Source: Apostichopus californicus (lineage: Eukaryota > Echinodermata > Holothuroidea > Aspidochirotida > Stichopodidae). Taken from it: 25,101 bases of DNA. The notes under the pieces are model-generated. The model saw only the letters and a list, made by a program, of their open reading frames with translations. It searched no databases and was not told where the DNA came from. The position numbers were made by a program, and so were the translations under genes. Position 1 is the first letter of the stretch; each line of letters starts with the position of its first letter. Below are positions 10,080-20,298 of this stretch, one piece after another. Location of the stretch: NCBI GenBank assembly GCA_020650975.1, contig JAIPMN010006706.1, forward strand, positions 1 to 25,101. Direction: 5' to 3'.

Positions 10080-10080
10080 G
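10026..10080 (+). repeat. (CTGT)n microsatellite just inside intron 3
   Basis: About 13-14 uninterrupted TGTC units begin only 35 bases after the exon 3 donor. Such a uniform run is likely length-polymorphic. Confidence 0.97.
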
Positions 10081-10614
10081 TGTGCATCTATGTTATGATT
10101 CTTCTGTAAGTGCGACATAATTGTTCATGTGATTAGAAGATTATGGCCCGTTTGTCTTAAGAAAACAGGCTCACTTTACGTCTTTAATCTGTTCTTTGAA
10201 AGGGAGCAGGAGTGGGATGGGTTACAGGATCTTCTTCTAAAGTGGCGACTTGGGACTAGGCAGCACTTGTAAAGTCTTCTAACGATTGCTGAACCGTTAT
10301 GTTTTAGCACTGTGCCCCCTCCCCCCCCACTATTCCCATGTCCAGGACTTGGCCCACTGTCTCTGCCTTCCAAATCTATCATTCAGCAAGTCGATGTACA
10401 TCATCTTCACAGAATTGTCAATCTGGGAATGTCCCAGTTGGTGGCTCATAACTCATATAATGGCCCAAACCAGTAAGTTTAAGGGATATTCCTAGATCCA
10501 TTCCTCTGTCTGTCAGTGCGTGCATTAAGTGACTTTGTCTACTTCTATTTCATTGCAAAAGTGACAGTTAAAAGAAAAATGACACATTTAATGTTGTGAG
10601 TTTTTTGTGCCGTG

Positions 10615-10676
10615 AGGGGGGCGTGGGCGGTGTGGGGGGAGGGGGGTTTGGATGGGTGTGGGAAGTGATGGGGCCT
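10615..10676 (+). repeat. G-rich tract in intron 3, quadruplex-capable
   Basis: At least six blocks of three or more G, separated by short spacers, lie about 200 bases upstream of exon 4 on the coding strand. Upstream in the same intron, 10317-10329 is instead a C-run. Confidence 0.7.
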
Positions 10677-10853
10677 CCTTAAATCAGGACTTGAAACAGG
10701 AAACCATGTGATGTTTTGCACAACATTGCATCCATTACCCTACAAGTATGAATATTCAGTATGTAATCAGCGGACTTTCCATTTAAATTGTGAACCATCA
10801 GAACAACCAAATAATCTTTCAGTTTTGATTTTTTTTCTCCTTTTCTCCTTTAG

Positions 10854-11147
10854 ATACAAATCTGACTTCAGAACAATGCTGGGTAACCTACGGTCCATCA
10901 TCCTACCAGGGAGCAACTTCCACGAGATGAGGCTCAACCTCGAGAACCTGGAATGTTATCAAAACCTAGATGAGCAAGAGAGGATGGCTGTCTTCATCGC
11001 CCATCAGAACGAAATCTTTCAACAAGCCAGGGAGGACTTCTTGGAGTTGCTTCTCGAGAAGTCAGATTTATTCATTAAACTTGACAAGAGTGGGAAAGTA
11101 CTTGAACAAGTCAACTCCCTCCAAGATGATCTAGCCACCGATCCAAG
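10854..11147 (+). CDS. ARHGAP35: p190 RhoGAP coding exon 4: FF3 domain and start of FF4 (residues 427-524)
   Basis: A strong pyrimidine tract leads to TTTAG at 10853. The exon (294 nt, phase 2 to phase 2) ends GATCCAAG before GTGAGA at 11148. The first part encodes an FF module (residues about 430-490, with NLECYQNLDEQER and the helix ARED). The conserved helix FLELLLEKSDLF at 489-500 matches the family's FQELLLEYSELF helix, and a linker DKSGKVLEQVNSLQDDL follows. Both arginines at the exon edges are split AG|R codons. The last 80 or so bases have decayed tandem copies inside the following intron. Confidence 0.93.
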
Positions 11148-11720
11148 GTGAGACCGGTAGCATGTTTAACACAATTGTTGCTGGGAGAGTAGACTTGAAG
11201 CAAGTCTAAAGTAATAAACTGTGTACTTTTCATAGGACAGATTTGTTTATCAGAAAGCAGTATTACTGCTGGTAGAACAGACTTGAAGCAAGGCTATTCA
11301 GCAAATCAACTCCCTCCAGGATGAACTAGTCACAGATGATATGAGTTAAGACTTGTAGCAAGTCTAGTAAGAAAGTTAGTATGTAAGAATCATTGGTCAA
11401 TTAGGCTTGATGGTGCCTAAAATAGTAAAGAGAGGTTCTAAATATCAGAAATCATTCATTAAACTTAAACCGGGGAGAAGTGTTGGGGGGGGGGTGGGAT
11501 TAGAATTTCCACAAATTTAGCCACAAATGCAAAGATAAGACTTGAAGCAAGTCTATTAGGAAAGTTCATGTAGTAGAAGTACTAGGTTAGACTTATTGCA
11601 ATTCTTAAATAGTATTGTAGAGATTCTAGATGGTAGAACCATTCATTGAACTTAACTTGGCTGGGAATGGGAATGGGGGAGGGTGTCCAGTCAAGAGTAG
11701 ACTTGTAACAAGTCTAAAAC
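11071..11720 (+). repeat. degenerate ~190-bp tandem array continuing exon 4 into intron 4
   Basis: Landmarks of the exon 4 end recur in the intron. TTCATTAAACTT is at 11071 (exon), 11455 and, with one change, 11642. TCAACTCCCTCCA is at 11111 (exon) and 11306. The palindrome AGACTTGAAGCAAGTCT is at 11191 and 11538, with variants at 11279, 11349 and 11699. Offsets cluster near 190 bases or twice that. The copied donor at 11341 reads ATATGAG instead of AAGGTGAG, so it is dead. Confidence 0.65.
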
Positions 11721-11823
11721 CATATCCATAGATTCTACAAGACAGAATTACCCATCAGAATTGACTCTGATGGATTGATGTGGACTAGGGTGGGGTGGGG
11801 GGGGGGGAGGAGGTGGGAGGGGG
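11484..11823 (+). repeat. G-runs of intron 4
   Basis: Long sense-strand G-runs occur at about 11484-11497, 11664-11682 and 11789-11823. The last holds a run of about a dozen G followed by GGAGG, GGGAGGGGG blocks. All lie between the decayed repeats and exon 5. Confidence 0.7.
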
Positions 11824-12057
11824 AATTATTGATGAAGATCTTGAGGGAGGTTAGCACTTAAAATAGGGTAACAAAATATGTAAGAGAATTTCCTAAGTGC
11901 TTTCATTGTGCCATTAATACGATAAACCAATAACATTATTTGAGCCTATTAAGTGTATTTACATGGGCAGGTAAGATACGCATTAAATTGCGAACTTTAA
12001 CCAGCTCGTCACTGTTACATATCTCTCATTTGTTTGATTTTTCATTTCTCCTGGTAG

Positions 12058-12216
12058 ATTCATGAGGTTGGTTAAGTTCCCATCCGAGAGGTATGTGATG
12101 ATAATCAAGCAGTTTGCCTTCATGCACAACCTGGTCACCAACAGCTGCTACATGCACAAGCAGGAACATTGCGTCGAGGCTCAAATCAGAGAACATGCTG
12201 CAGTCAAACTTCAGAG
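12058..12216 (+). CDS. ARHGAP35: p190 RhoGAP coding exon 5: rest of FF4 (residues 525-577)
   Basis: Acceptor CTGGTAG ends at 12057 and donor AGAG|GTATGT begins at 12217. The 159-nt exon is phase 2 on both sides. The encoded SERYVMIIKQFAFMHN stretch (534-549) aligns with the family helix that contains the ILKHIHFVYH core. A cysteine-bearing loop follows with C555 and C563, then CVEAQIREH, which matches CVDAKIEHL in vertebrate p190. The family's dense CPSCPAC cysteine cluster is reduced here. The exon ends LQ plus the AG of a split arginine that can join either the exon at 21555 or the candidate at 12390. Confidence 0.92.
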
Positions 12217-12389
12217 GTATGTCCCATCCCTACTCTCCCAATTTATGTTGTCTGTTGTCATCATGAAAGTGATTTAGGAGTGACCTTCAGTAGAGTGTTT
12301 TCAGTGTAAGAAACCACTCGATTAAAGCTGCATACCGAGGTTGAAATTGCCATAGTCTTGTTACACTAGATGTGATCATTGAGCGAAAG

Positions 12390-12511
12390 ATGGTACGACA
12401 CCTACAATCAGCCTTTTGAATTTGGTCCCGAATTTTTCGCAAAGTCTACGGAATATAACTCAAAATTAAGATTGCAAGAAACCAAAAATAATAAAGACCC
12501 TCCAGACGAAG
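12390..12511 (+). CDS. ARHGAP35: candidate exon 5b: linker between FF4 and the pseudo-GTPase domain (frame unresolved)
   Basis: After exon 5 this segment can be entered in phase at 12390 (AG|A, Arg) or six bases earlier at 12384 (AG|C, Ser). It reads WYDTYNQPFEFGPEFF and then a charged stretch ending PPDEG, with a near-consensus donor GAAG|GTAAGC at 12512. It has coding-like composition, sits just downstream of exon 5, and falls where the family has a short linker. The acceptor lacks a good pyrimidine tract. It ends in phase 1, while the next clear exon (21555) needs phase 2, so direct joining would shift the frame and reach TGA at 22131. Either a further exon of length 3n+1 lies undetected in the intron, or this is a frame-breaking cassette, or a base is wrong. 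Confidence 0.5.
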
Positions 12512-12651
12512 GTAAGCAAGGAAGTACTAATTTGACTCATTGGTTAACATTTCTTTACCAAAACATTTTTCATTGTTAAACACGTTTGTAAAAGGTTGGA
12601 AACTTTGGTATCATTTTCTTTTTGAAAATTTCCAACTTTTGTATCATTTGA

Positions 12652-12690
12652 AAAAAAAAAAAAAACGAAAAAGAAAAAGAAAAAAAAAAA
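12652..12690 (+). repeat. A-rich simple sequence
   Basis: Runs of A interrupted by C and G, followed by TCCTGACTAGTCAGG, a short palindromic segment. It may be the tail of an old retroposon, but no body is visible upstream. Confidence 0.7.
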
Positions 12691-12699
12691 TCCTGACTA

Positions 12700-14540
12700 G
12701 TCAGGCTCATGGCCTACCTTCGTTGATAATTTGGAATTTCCTGAAGGATAGGGTAACATAAATAAAAAAAAAATGATCGTAATGAAATAAAAAAAACAGA
12801 TGCTTTAAAAAAGTTTCTGTTGTTGCACGGAAACATCGCAGGAGGAAGAAATACATAAAGATAATGATAGGGCTAAAAAAACAAATAAATATTTCCAAAT
12901 CGAGTCATCTAGCTAACCAGGAAATAAACTCGCTGTCACTTTTCGTATGAGGAAACTGTTTTAACTAACCAGTAGAAGTGAATGATAATCAACTGTAATA
13001 GAGAAACTTTGTAAGACTGTGACGGAGAGAGATCATATAGTCACAACGCACAATATTTTAATTTTCTCTCTTTCATCGGTATCTGGCGCTTGACTTTCTT
13101 GTATTTGTCTGCTTTCGGCTATTTGATCTCAAGCGTGAACAGCACAATTTCATATCGAGGGAAAATGATGGGGGTTGTGTCGGGGTCAGGTGGCTGGCAT
13201 TGGGGGGAGGCGGGGGGGGGCTGCAGAGGTGGTTAACACGGACTTTGGAAGTAAGTAAGACAACTAGGTTAAATGTCATAGAACTTAGAATGTAAAATGA
13301 ACCACTTCAGTTCATGAGCTTGTTCCATGACTGAGATGTGGAAAAAAAATAAGCCAGTTTGTCATAACTAGCTGAATAAGTTCATTCTAAAATTGCTGTT
13401 GACCTCACAAAGGCCAAAACAGCAGCTAAGAGCAGCTGCAGAAGATGATAGGAATCTGAAAATGAGTTGAGAGATTTTTGTGGACAGTTTTAACATAACC
13501 TGTACAACACTCTGAATATAGTCCCACACCTGACAAGCTAATACCATCTTTGCTGTACATGGTTATGTTTTTGTATCGATGTGTAATTTCCCCTTTGGCC
13601 AATCGTATCCATCTAGCTGGGAATATCTCAGAAGTGAAACTTGCTGATGTGAAACAAAGACTGATATTAATTGCACCCCCTATTCTGGTTTGTTGTTTTT
13701 TTAAGTCTAACATGTTGGCACGGTTGGTTTTCTTCGGAATCGTTACGATTCCTGTTTCAATTTCCCTTTGAATATGATACAGTGGGCACCGTGTCACCGA
13801 TGACTACCGTACTTTATCAGGGGTTAACGACGAAAACGGAGAACAAACAAAGAAAAAAAAACAATGGAGTCTTTCACTTTCATTATATAACTTAAAGCAG
13901 TTTATTGCGTTACGAGAGATTTACCACATCATTACAAATTGTATCGTAACTGGTCAAAGAAAGACACCCTACAAGAATTTCCCACCGTTTGAAAAATATT
14001 TATGGTTGTACCAAGTTAATTCATTAAAAATTTGGTATTGATTTTTCCCAACATTTTGTAGCCCGGACACTTATTCATGGCAGTATCAAATCACAATCAA
14101 AATGGAAATAATTTGGGAAACTCACAGAATTTACGTCTTGTTATGTTCATAATTCGAAATCAGAGTTGACTAGTTATTAAAGGTAATTACCTAATACACT
14201 CTTATTGGAGTGCTGTGTCCAATAACCTTGAGAAATTTATCAAATTCAATTGGAAAAGCTGCTTTAAATTTATTTGTGAGTGTGGGTGAAAGGTTACCCT
14301 ATCTGAAATGGTCCTTGTCTGAACAAAGGTCTGGTGAAATATGTGAACTGTAAACATGATCACTTTAAGAAAACATGTCATATCACTTCAGAGGATTTCA
14401 AATTGAATATAAAATAATATACAATTTCAATTATATATATATATTCATTTGCCTTTGTTGTTTATATCCATTTCATTTAACAGAGTCTGTTTAAAGTATC
14501 TCTTTTGAGATCCGGCTTTAGGAATCACAAATGATTTCGG
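12700..14540. other. intron 5 sequence, no gene seen
   Basis: AT-rich sequence with a G-run cluster at about 13199-13220. Overlapping short frames on both strands at 13426-13895 lack any recognisable domain or splice context. Confidence 0.55.
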
Positions 14541-14631
14541 GTTGGTTAGCATTATGTTTGAACTCTAGAGTAAGGCAAAATATGTCACCGAAAACAGAAC
14601 TAACATTGTTCGCCTTCAGTGGAATTACGAC

Positions 14632-16232
14632 TAAGGGTGTGACCTAACGGTTATTTCGCTAACCGTTTAACCAGATTGCCGCCATTCCGGTTAACCGTTA
14701 AACGCTGTTTCCCGATCGCGGCTTTTTCGACTATTAGTTTTAATGAAAATAGGACATTATGAATACGATATTTAAGGTTTTTTTTCCAACAGGTAGCAAT
14801 TCAGGCAACAAGACGACGATCAATGTATGTTAATTACTAATTAGACCCAATAATATTGCGAACATTTCGTGTAGTAATTGCTGAAAAGAATAACACACAT
14901 GATCAGTACTCGTGGTCTTCAGAAGTTTAGATCACTGAATTTATATAACTCGGCCTTCGGCAACAGCGTAACTTTTGAAAAAAACAATATATTTGTCTAT
15001 CTATCACAAGATTTTAAACAAAAACTCGCCTAACTTAGCAAACTTACCCACCTTTCCTGCTTACTCATTAAAAGTCATGTTTAGAAAAAAAATTACGCAC
15101 GCAAGTGTTGTGCGATGGGTTGTAAAAATCAAGTTGAAACTGGTTTGAGCAGCCTCCGATTTCAGCGACGTCACGTGCCATGCAGTACTTCATATTTGAT
15201 ACAAAAGTAACTTCAACAACAGCTTCCCAAAATTTGTGTCGCAATAGGTTAAGTTTTAACCGCGCAGCACTGCAGTACCATTCATAATTTGCATATTACA
15301 CCAAAATTTACACTCGGCGTCCAGATGGCGGGAAAATGTAACATCATGTTCAATGTGTTGTGTAGTTCCCATGGTGCGATGAACTTGGGCAAGTTCGAAT
15401 GTCGATGACCTACTTATGTTCTGTGACCAATGTCAGTGGGAATAATGTGTGTAAAAACTCCGGTTTTTCCACGTGTATAGAAGTTTTACGTAAGCGGAGC
15501 GAGTTTTGGGGCGGCTCGTTGATTGTGAGGAAGCACTTATCTAAGCATCAATATTTGTGAAAAAAATATCGTAAGGTTTTTCAGATATTCTCTTTGAATG
15601 TCCGCTCCATATATCTCTCTTTCTACGTCCACTCAAAGCTTGAAATTTACGCTAATTCTGTTAAGGGAAAAATTATCGTAATATCGCGATAATTTTTTAA
15701 CTATTTATCGTGATGGTAAAAAGCTAATATCGCCCGCAATACACGCACAGTATAATACCATGTGTGAAAAAAATGGCTGTACACGTGCGGACCTGAGAGA
15801 GTAAACTGGCCTTGTGTTGTTAATGTTATTACGGTACTTTCTAGAACGACCATTTGCGTCTTTTAGGGTCAACATACTTTCACACGGGATTTCACCATGC
15901 CATTGATCGATGTTGTACATGTACGGGTGATATATGTCGCAAATATAAACTGAGAAAACGAATTGACGACACTATCATGAATTCATGACTATTGGCCTAC
16001 TACTATAATTATGTTGAACACATTATTCATGCCTAAAACATCGTTTCTCTGATTTTTATTGATAGTTTGCAGTACATTACTCAGTTCTTTACATATTTTT
16101 AAATAATTTTCATGTTTAAAATGTATTTGAATTTTTTTTTTAATTTTCCGTTTAAACGGTTTGTGATTTTCTAAACGGATAGTGCATTTGCGGCCGGTTA
16201 AACGGTTAACCGTTTAAACGGTCACACCCTTA
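14632..16232. mobile_element. hAT-like non-autonomous DNA transposon, 1601 bp
   Basis: The ends are perfect 13-bp inverted repeats: TAAGGGTGTGACC at the left and GGTCACACCCTTA at the right. The flanks carry an 8-bp target duplication ATTACGAC at 14624-14631 and 16233-16240, the size made by hAT transposases. Inside both ends are clustered TAACCGTTTAA / AAACGGTTA motifs, like subterminal transposase-binding repeats. No transposase frame is visible; the longest frame (15705-15920, minus) is unremarkable. Copy B at 20098-20125 shows the related unoccupied site. Confidence 0.88.
15668..15698. repeat. hairpin inside the hAT-like element
   Basis: AAAAATTATCG and CGATAATTTTT form an 11-bp perfect stem with an eight-base loop (TAATATCG). 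Confidence 0.75.
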
Positions 16233-16509
16233 ATTACGACCTTCCTTACCGGTTTCGAAAGTCTGTACGTACAATCACTGTCAATAGCCTAGTGGTGATG
16301 GTGTCCACATTTGAAGCGGGAGGCCATGGTTCGAATCCTGGTGGGGGCTGGAAGTTTTTTCACTGGTCTGGATTTTCTAACTCACTGAAATTTCAATATG
16401 TATATTTAGAGATATATATATATGTATGTATAACAAACAATACAGTCTACCAGAACATTATCACAGTTTATAAAATTCTTATCATCACAATCTGTCTCAT
16501 AATTAACAA

Positions 16510-16612
16510 TCATCACCATCATAGCCTGAATAATCATGAGTTACCAACCAATCATGACAGCCTGTCAAACCATCATCACCTTCCTAATACTGAACAATCA
16601 TCACCATCCACC
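16510..16612 (+). repeat. AATCATCACC-type short degenerate repeat
   Basis: The words AATCATCACC, ATCATGA and CCATCATCACC recur irregularly over about 100 bases. The apparent histidine/asparagine-rich frame here is an effect of this repeat. Confidence 0.6.
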
Positions 16613-16699
16613 ATATGCCTAAATCCTGCATAATAATAAGAAGTGAACCAAACAAAAACGATGTAGAAAGTTGCTTTATGGACTGTCAAGGTTATCAAG

Positions 16700-19235
16700 T
16701 TGGATTTACAATTCCCCCCTGCCCCCCCAAAAGAAAATCCCCCTGAATGCTTCTGTGACACGTAAATTATAGAAAATGATGGTTCTATTAAATATATAAT
16801 GTACTCTTTGACAAGTCTTTGGGCGGATAGTAGAGTTGAGTGGCAAGCACAGCGGGAGTTTTATCCGTACAGAAGTGTTTGATCTGTTGGAATCACGTTA
16901 CAAGTTTACAACCAGCTGTAGTAACGACATCTTCCTTACCAATTAGAGACACCATTAATTGGCTTCAGAACTCATGTGACTCTCTAGCTAAGATTTTTTC
17001 TCTTTCCTTTTTGTCTTTATCCGTGGGTTAAATTACAGTATCTGACGACAAACGTGAGTACAGATATGAACACCAGCGATATTATCTGTGTCTGAATTGT
17101 ACTAAGTCACAATCGTGAAAAAAAAAATAGCAAAAGAAAAACAAAAGGAAAAAAAAGGGGGAAAAACAGAAGGAAAGGCAGAAAATATATTTTGTTAATG
17201 TCAGAAATTTTGTTAAACGGTTTGTGCCCCTCAGTCTGTGTGTTAAATAGATTCAGTCTTGTCTGGGGTATGTTCCTTCTTCTTTGTGTAATAATGTACA
17301 CACACGCATATATAGGTATTGTACATAATACATGGAGGTGTACACCCCAACACACCCACACAGGTTAATTGACACATCATATGTACAATGTTGTGTTATG
17401 TAAGGTCCATTATATATTATTATATATAATAGAATAAAAGTCCATGTAATGTCAATTGTCTCCCTCCACACATCCTTTAACAAATCTATAAACATTAAAA
17501 TCAAACCCCATTTTTACATATGGCAGTATATGCCTCCTAAGTTGCTCCAAGTTTCAATTTTCCAAATGAAACACATCATTAATAACAATGTCTTTAGAAT
17601 TTGCCTAAACATCCCTAGATATATATTGCTACCAGAAAGTTGTTTGTAGCAGCAAACACAATCCCTCTCTTGAACCAACTTATTGTTTCAATCCAAAGAT
17701 ATTTAAAAAATACCCTTCTCCTCGACCCCCTTATTCAAAATCTCCTTCTTAATTACATAATTAATAAAACCCACTCAAAAAAGAATGTAAAATCCTCTCT
17801 AGACAAGCTAGACATTTTAAACTGGGATGAGACTTCGGATCTGGCAGAGGGAGGGGGTGGGGGGGGGGGTACCCTTGAAATTACATGCTGTTTTACTACT
17901 ACTACCAAGTCCCTAGATGCAATTTTAAAATGCATTTACTGAATCTTGACAAATCCTAAAGGGATATGATCAGAATTTCAAGTTACCAAAATCCCCTCAA
18001 ATAATATGCCTGTATGATTCGGTCATTTCCTGTCTGGAGGTGAACTCTCGCTTCCCAGTGGTGAAGGAAATATATATGTTTCGTTTCCACATTTGTAAAT
18101 GAAGATTTAATTTATGCAATGGCATGTATAGAAGCCTGCTTGGGGTATTTTTATATTCCAGAGGAAAATTGATTTTTGACTTGATGGAAGAGGAGAACAT
18201 ACATTTATAAACATCCTGCTAAAACTTGCTGCAATTGCAATATTGACATTTCTTCTTAAAGCTCTCTCCATTTAAAAAAAAAAAAAATTTGTATATAAAT
18301 TATGTACCTATTAAATTAAAACTGGTAAAATAAATTATACGGATTGACAGTTCCTTGATTACACCACAAACTTAATAAAGTGAATCCATTTTTTTCCTTT
18401 TGGGTGTCAAATTTTAATATTAACATCAAACAATGTAATCTGAGAGAGGCAAACTTGAATTACATTCCAAAAATAGCTGGAAAGTATTCAGTACGAAACC
18501 AAGTTGTCTGCCATCATTCATCGGGAAAATGTTTGCTGCCGAACTATTAATTGCAAAATGTTATGGTACAGTATTGCAAGCCAGCACTTGTCAATTTGAG
18601 TTAAACACATGGTATCATAAACTATACTGGTTTTGTATATGATCACTGAGCTAAAAATAGTCCTTTTTGCCAAATCTTTCTGTTTAGAATTTATTTTCAT
18701 TGATAAAAGCCAGAAAACCTACTTCAGTTTATATTCCATCCTTCTTAGACTTGGTGATTTAAATGACAGTTAAAACTTTCCTTAAAACTAACGTTGGTAT
18801 CTCTGGGAAACTTTGTATTACATAGCATCTCAAAATCAGAAAGCCACTTTAAAGAAAGCTCGAAATAGATCCAACATGTAGACTCTTCGAAACCCGATAC
18901 GGTAGCCTAAAGAATTTTTGGAAAGCTGCTTTAATGTAACTAATGCCTTTTACTGACAAACAACATTAATGATTCATGGTCTTGTTTTGGAAGTAGTCGT
19001 CTGATTAATGGGCTAGGGAGGGTTGTAATTCCTTCCTATTAACCACTTTGCCTAATTTATTGGCCGGACTGCACTTCCTCGTCAACGCAGTATATCCTAG
19101 CATGGCCAGTATGTATTTACTCAGGATTGCTAAGTATGATACATATGTTGTATATATATAGATAGTATATAAACACAAGTTGTCATGGAAACATGTATCT
19201 AATACCCCAAACACTTTGTGGGATGAAGTCTGCAC
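16700..19235. other. intron 5 sequence, no gene seen
   Basis: AT-rich sequence with C-runs at 16716-16733, A-rich stretches at 17118-17165 and 18273-18287, and a G-run at 17850-17871. An acceptor-like site ends at 17038 (TTAAATTACAG) with a donor-like AAAC|GTGAGT 15 bases later. A 15-nt exon there would not correct the phase problem of the candidate exon at 12390. Confidence 0.5.
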
Positions 19236-19237
19236 AT

Positions 19238-19290
19238 GAAGGATATCTCAGTTGGTACAGCAGCACAAGATTTAATTTTTTTTTTTTATA
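19238..19290 (+). mobile_element. truncated tRNA-like SINE head
   Basis: GGATATCTCAGTTGGTACAG at 19241-19260 resembles the 5' part of a tRNA including the A box. A T-rich run follows at 19271-19288 in place of a B box. Confidence 0.4.
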
Positions 19291-19779
19291 TTCTGTATTT
19301 TATGTTTGTATTTAAAGTTGTTAAACCATGATGTCGAATTTTAAGTAGATCTCCATGGATACTGTTCCAACTCTTGCGTCCTATTGCTGGAAGCCATAAG
19401 CCTATAAATCTTGGTAGTAAAGGTTGTAGTACACAACTTTAGTACAGTAGGGCCATACTGTACAGAGACTAGAACAGTCTAGTAGAGAAAACTTTATACT
19501 TTCGATGTTTCGGACTATTTCACTTTCATTTTCATTTAAGTAGCTAATTAAATGACCGTCATCCTCCGAAGAGGTGACACAGTGACCCTGTCTTGAATAC
19601 AATGCTAAAAGAAAACATTGGTTTGCTAAGAGTTTCATATAGTAATATAAATAAACTTCAGATTATGAAAAGTGTTGTAACGAATGTCATACTAGTCGAT
19701 GGAAACTAAAAGTAAGAAATAGGACAGTGTAGGAATAGAAACATAAAATGAAAGAAAAGAAAGGGAAGTGGTATTAATT

Positions 19780-19811
19780 TGGAGGGGGAGGGAGGGTGAG
19801 GGGAGGGGGCC
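19780..19811 (+). repeat. G-rich tract in intron 5, quadruplex-capable
   Basis: Five or more G blocks of three to five bases separated by A or TGA lie on the coding strand. Confidence 0.7.
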
Positions 19812-20016
19812 TGTATATTTATGTTGGGTGATTGTAGCAGATCTTCTGAGCTATCCTCGTGTACATACAGCTATACTGTACAGTTACAGCTGCTTGCTGT
19901 TACCTGTATGGTTTTGAATTTGTAATTGTATGTCAGTACATAATTTGCTTAAATAAATTAATTGTCTACAGGTGTAAACTTAGTACTCTGAGCTTAATGT
20001 ACTTGTATTTGTACTA

Positions 20017-20290
20017 TGGTTAGCATCATGATTGACCTTAGATAGATTAAGGCAAAATATGTCACCAAAACAGAACTAGCATTGTTCGTTACAGGTGGCA
20101 AAGCCTACAGTGGAATTAACGACCTCCCTATCGGTTTTGAACCTCTGGACATACAATCAGTGTCCATGGCCTACTTGATTCTAAAGGGTGTCTGCATATA
20201 AAGTGGAAGGCCTGGGTTCAAATCCCGGTGGAGGCTGGAAGTTTTTTCACTGTTCTGGATTTCCAGCTCCTTAACATTTCAAATTGATAA
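20017..20290 (+). mobile_element. tRNA-bearing repeat, copy B (uninterrupted)
   Basis: This copy is collinear with copy A on both sides of the hAT-like insertion, with about 16 extra bases near 20088-20104. Its B box is GGTTCAAATCC at 20215-20225; its A box region (GGCCTACTTGATT) is eroded. It ends in the same GGCTGGAAGTTTTTTCACTG trailer as copy A. Confidence 0.75.
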
Positions 20291-20298
20291 CAATTCTA

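Larger units (their letters stand above)
14541..16400 (+). mobile_element. tRNA-bearing repeat, copy A, split by a hAT-like insertion
   Basis: The parts 14541-14631 and 16233-16400 together match copy B at 20017-20290. Shared landmarks in order are GGTTAGCAT, AAGGCAAAATATGTCACC, CAGTGGAATTA, CGGTTT, ACAATCA, and GGCTGGAAGTTTTTTCACTG. The Pol III-like boxes are TAGCCTAGTGG (16285-16295) and GGTTCGAATCC (16328-16338), spaced as in a normal tRNA. The tRNA-like part lies near the 3' end rather than at the head, so this is not a standard SINE layout. Confidence 0.75.

Noticed and set aside
12540..12761. Lysine/arginine-rich frame
   Set aside because: It is the translation of an A-rich simple repeat in the intron.
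13426..13895. Overlapping frames on both strands in intron 5
   Set aside because: No recognisable domain, no fitting splice sites, and they overlap each other antisense. There is not enough to call a gene.
15160..15182. GACGTCACGTG, overlapping CRE-like and E-box-like sites
   Set aside because: A single short match inside a transposon without any promoter context is expected by chance.
17039..17053. 15-nt micro-exon between a good acceptor and GTGAGT
   Set aside because: Its length is a multiple of three, so it cannot repair the phase between the candidate exon at 12390 and the exon at 21555. Entered from exon 5 it gives an immediate stop.
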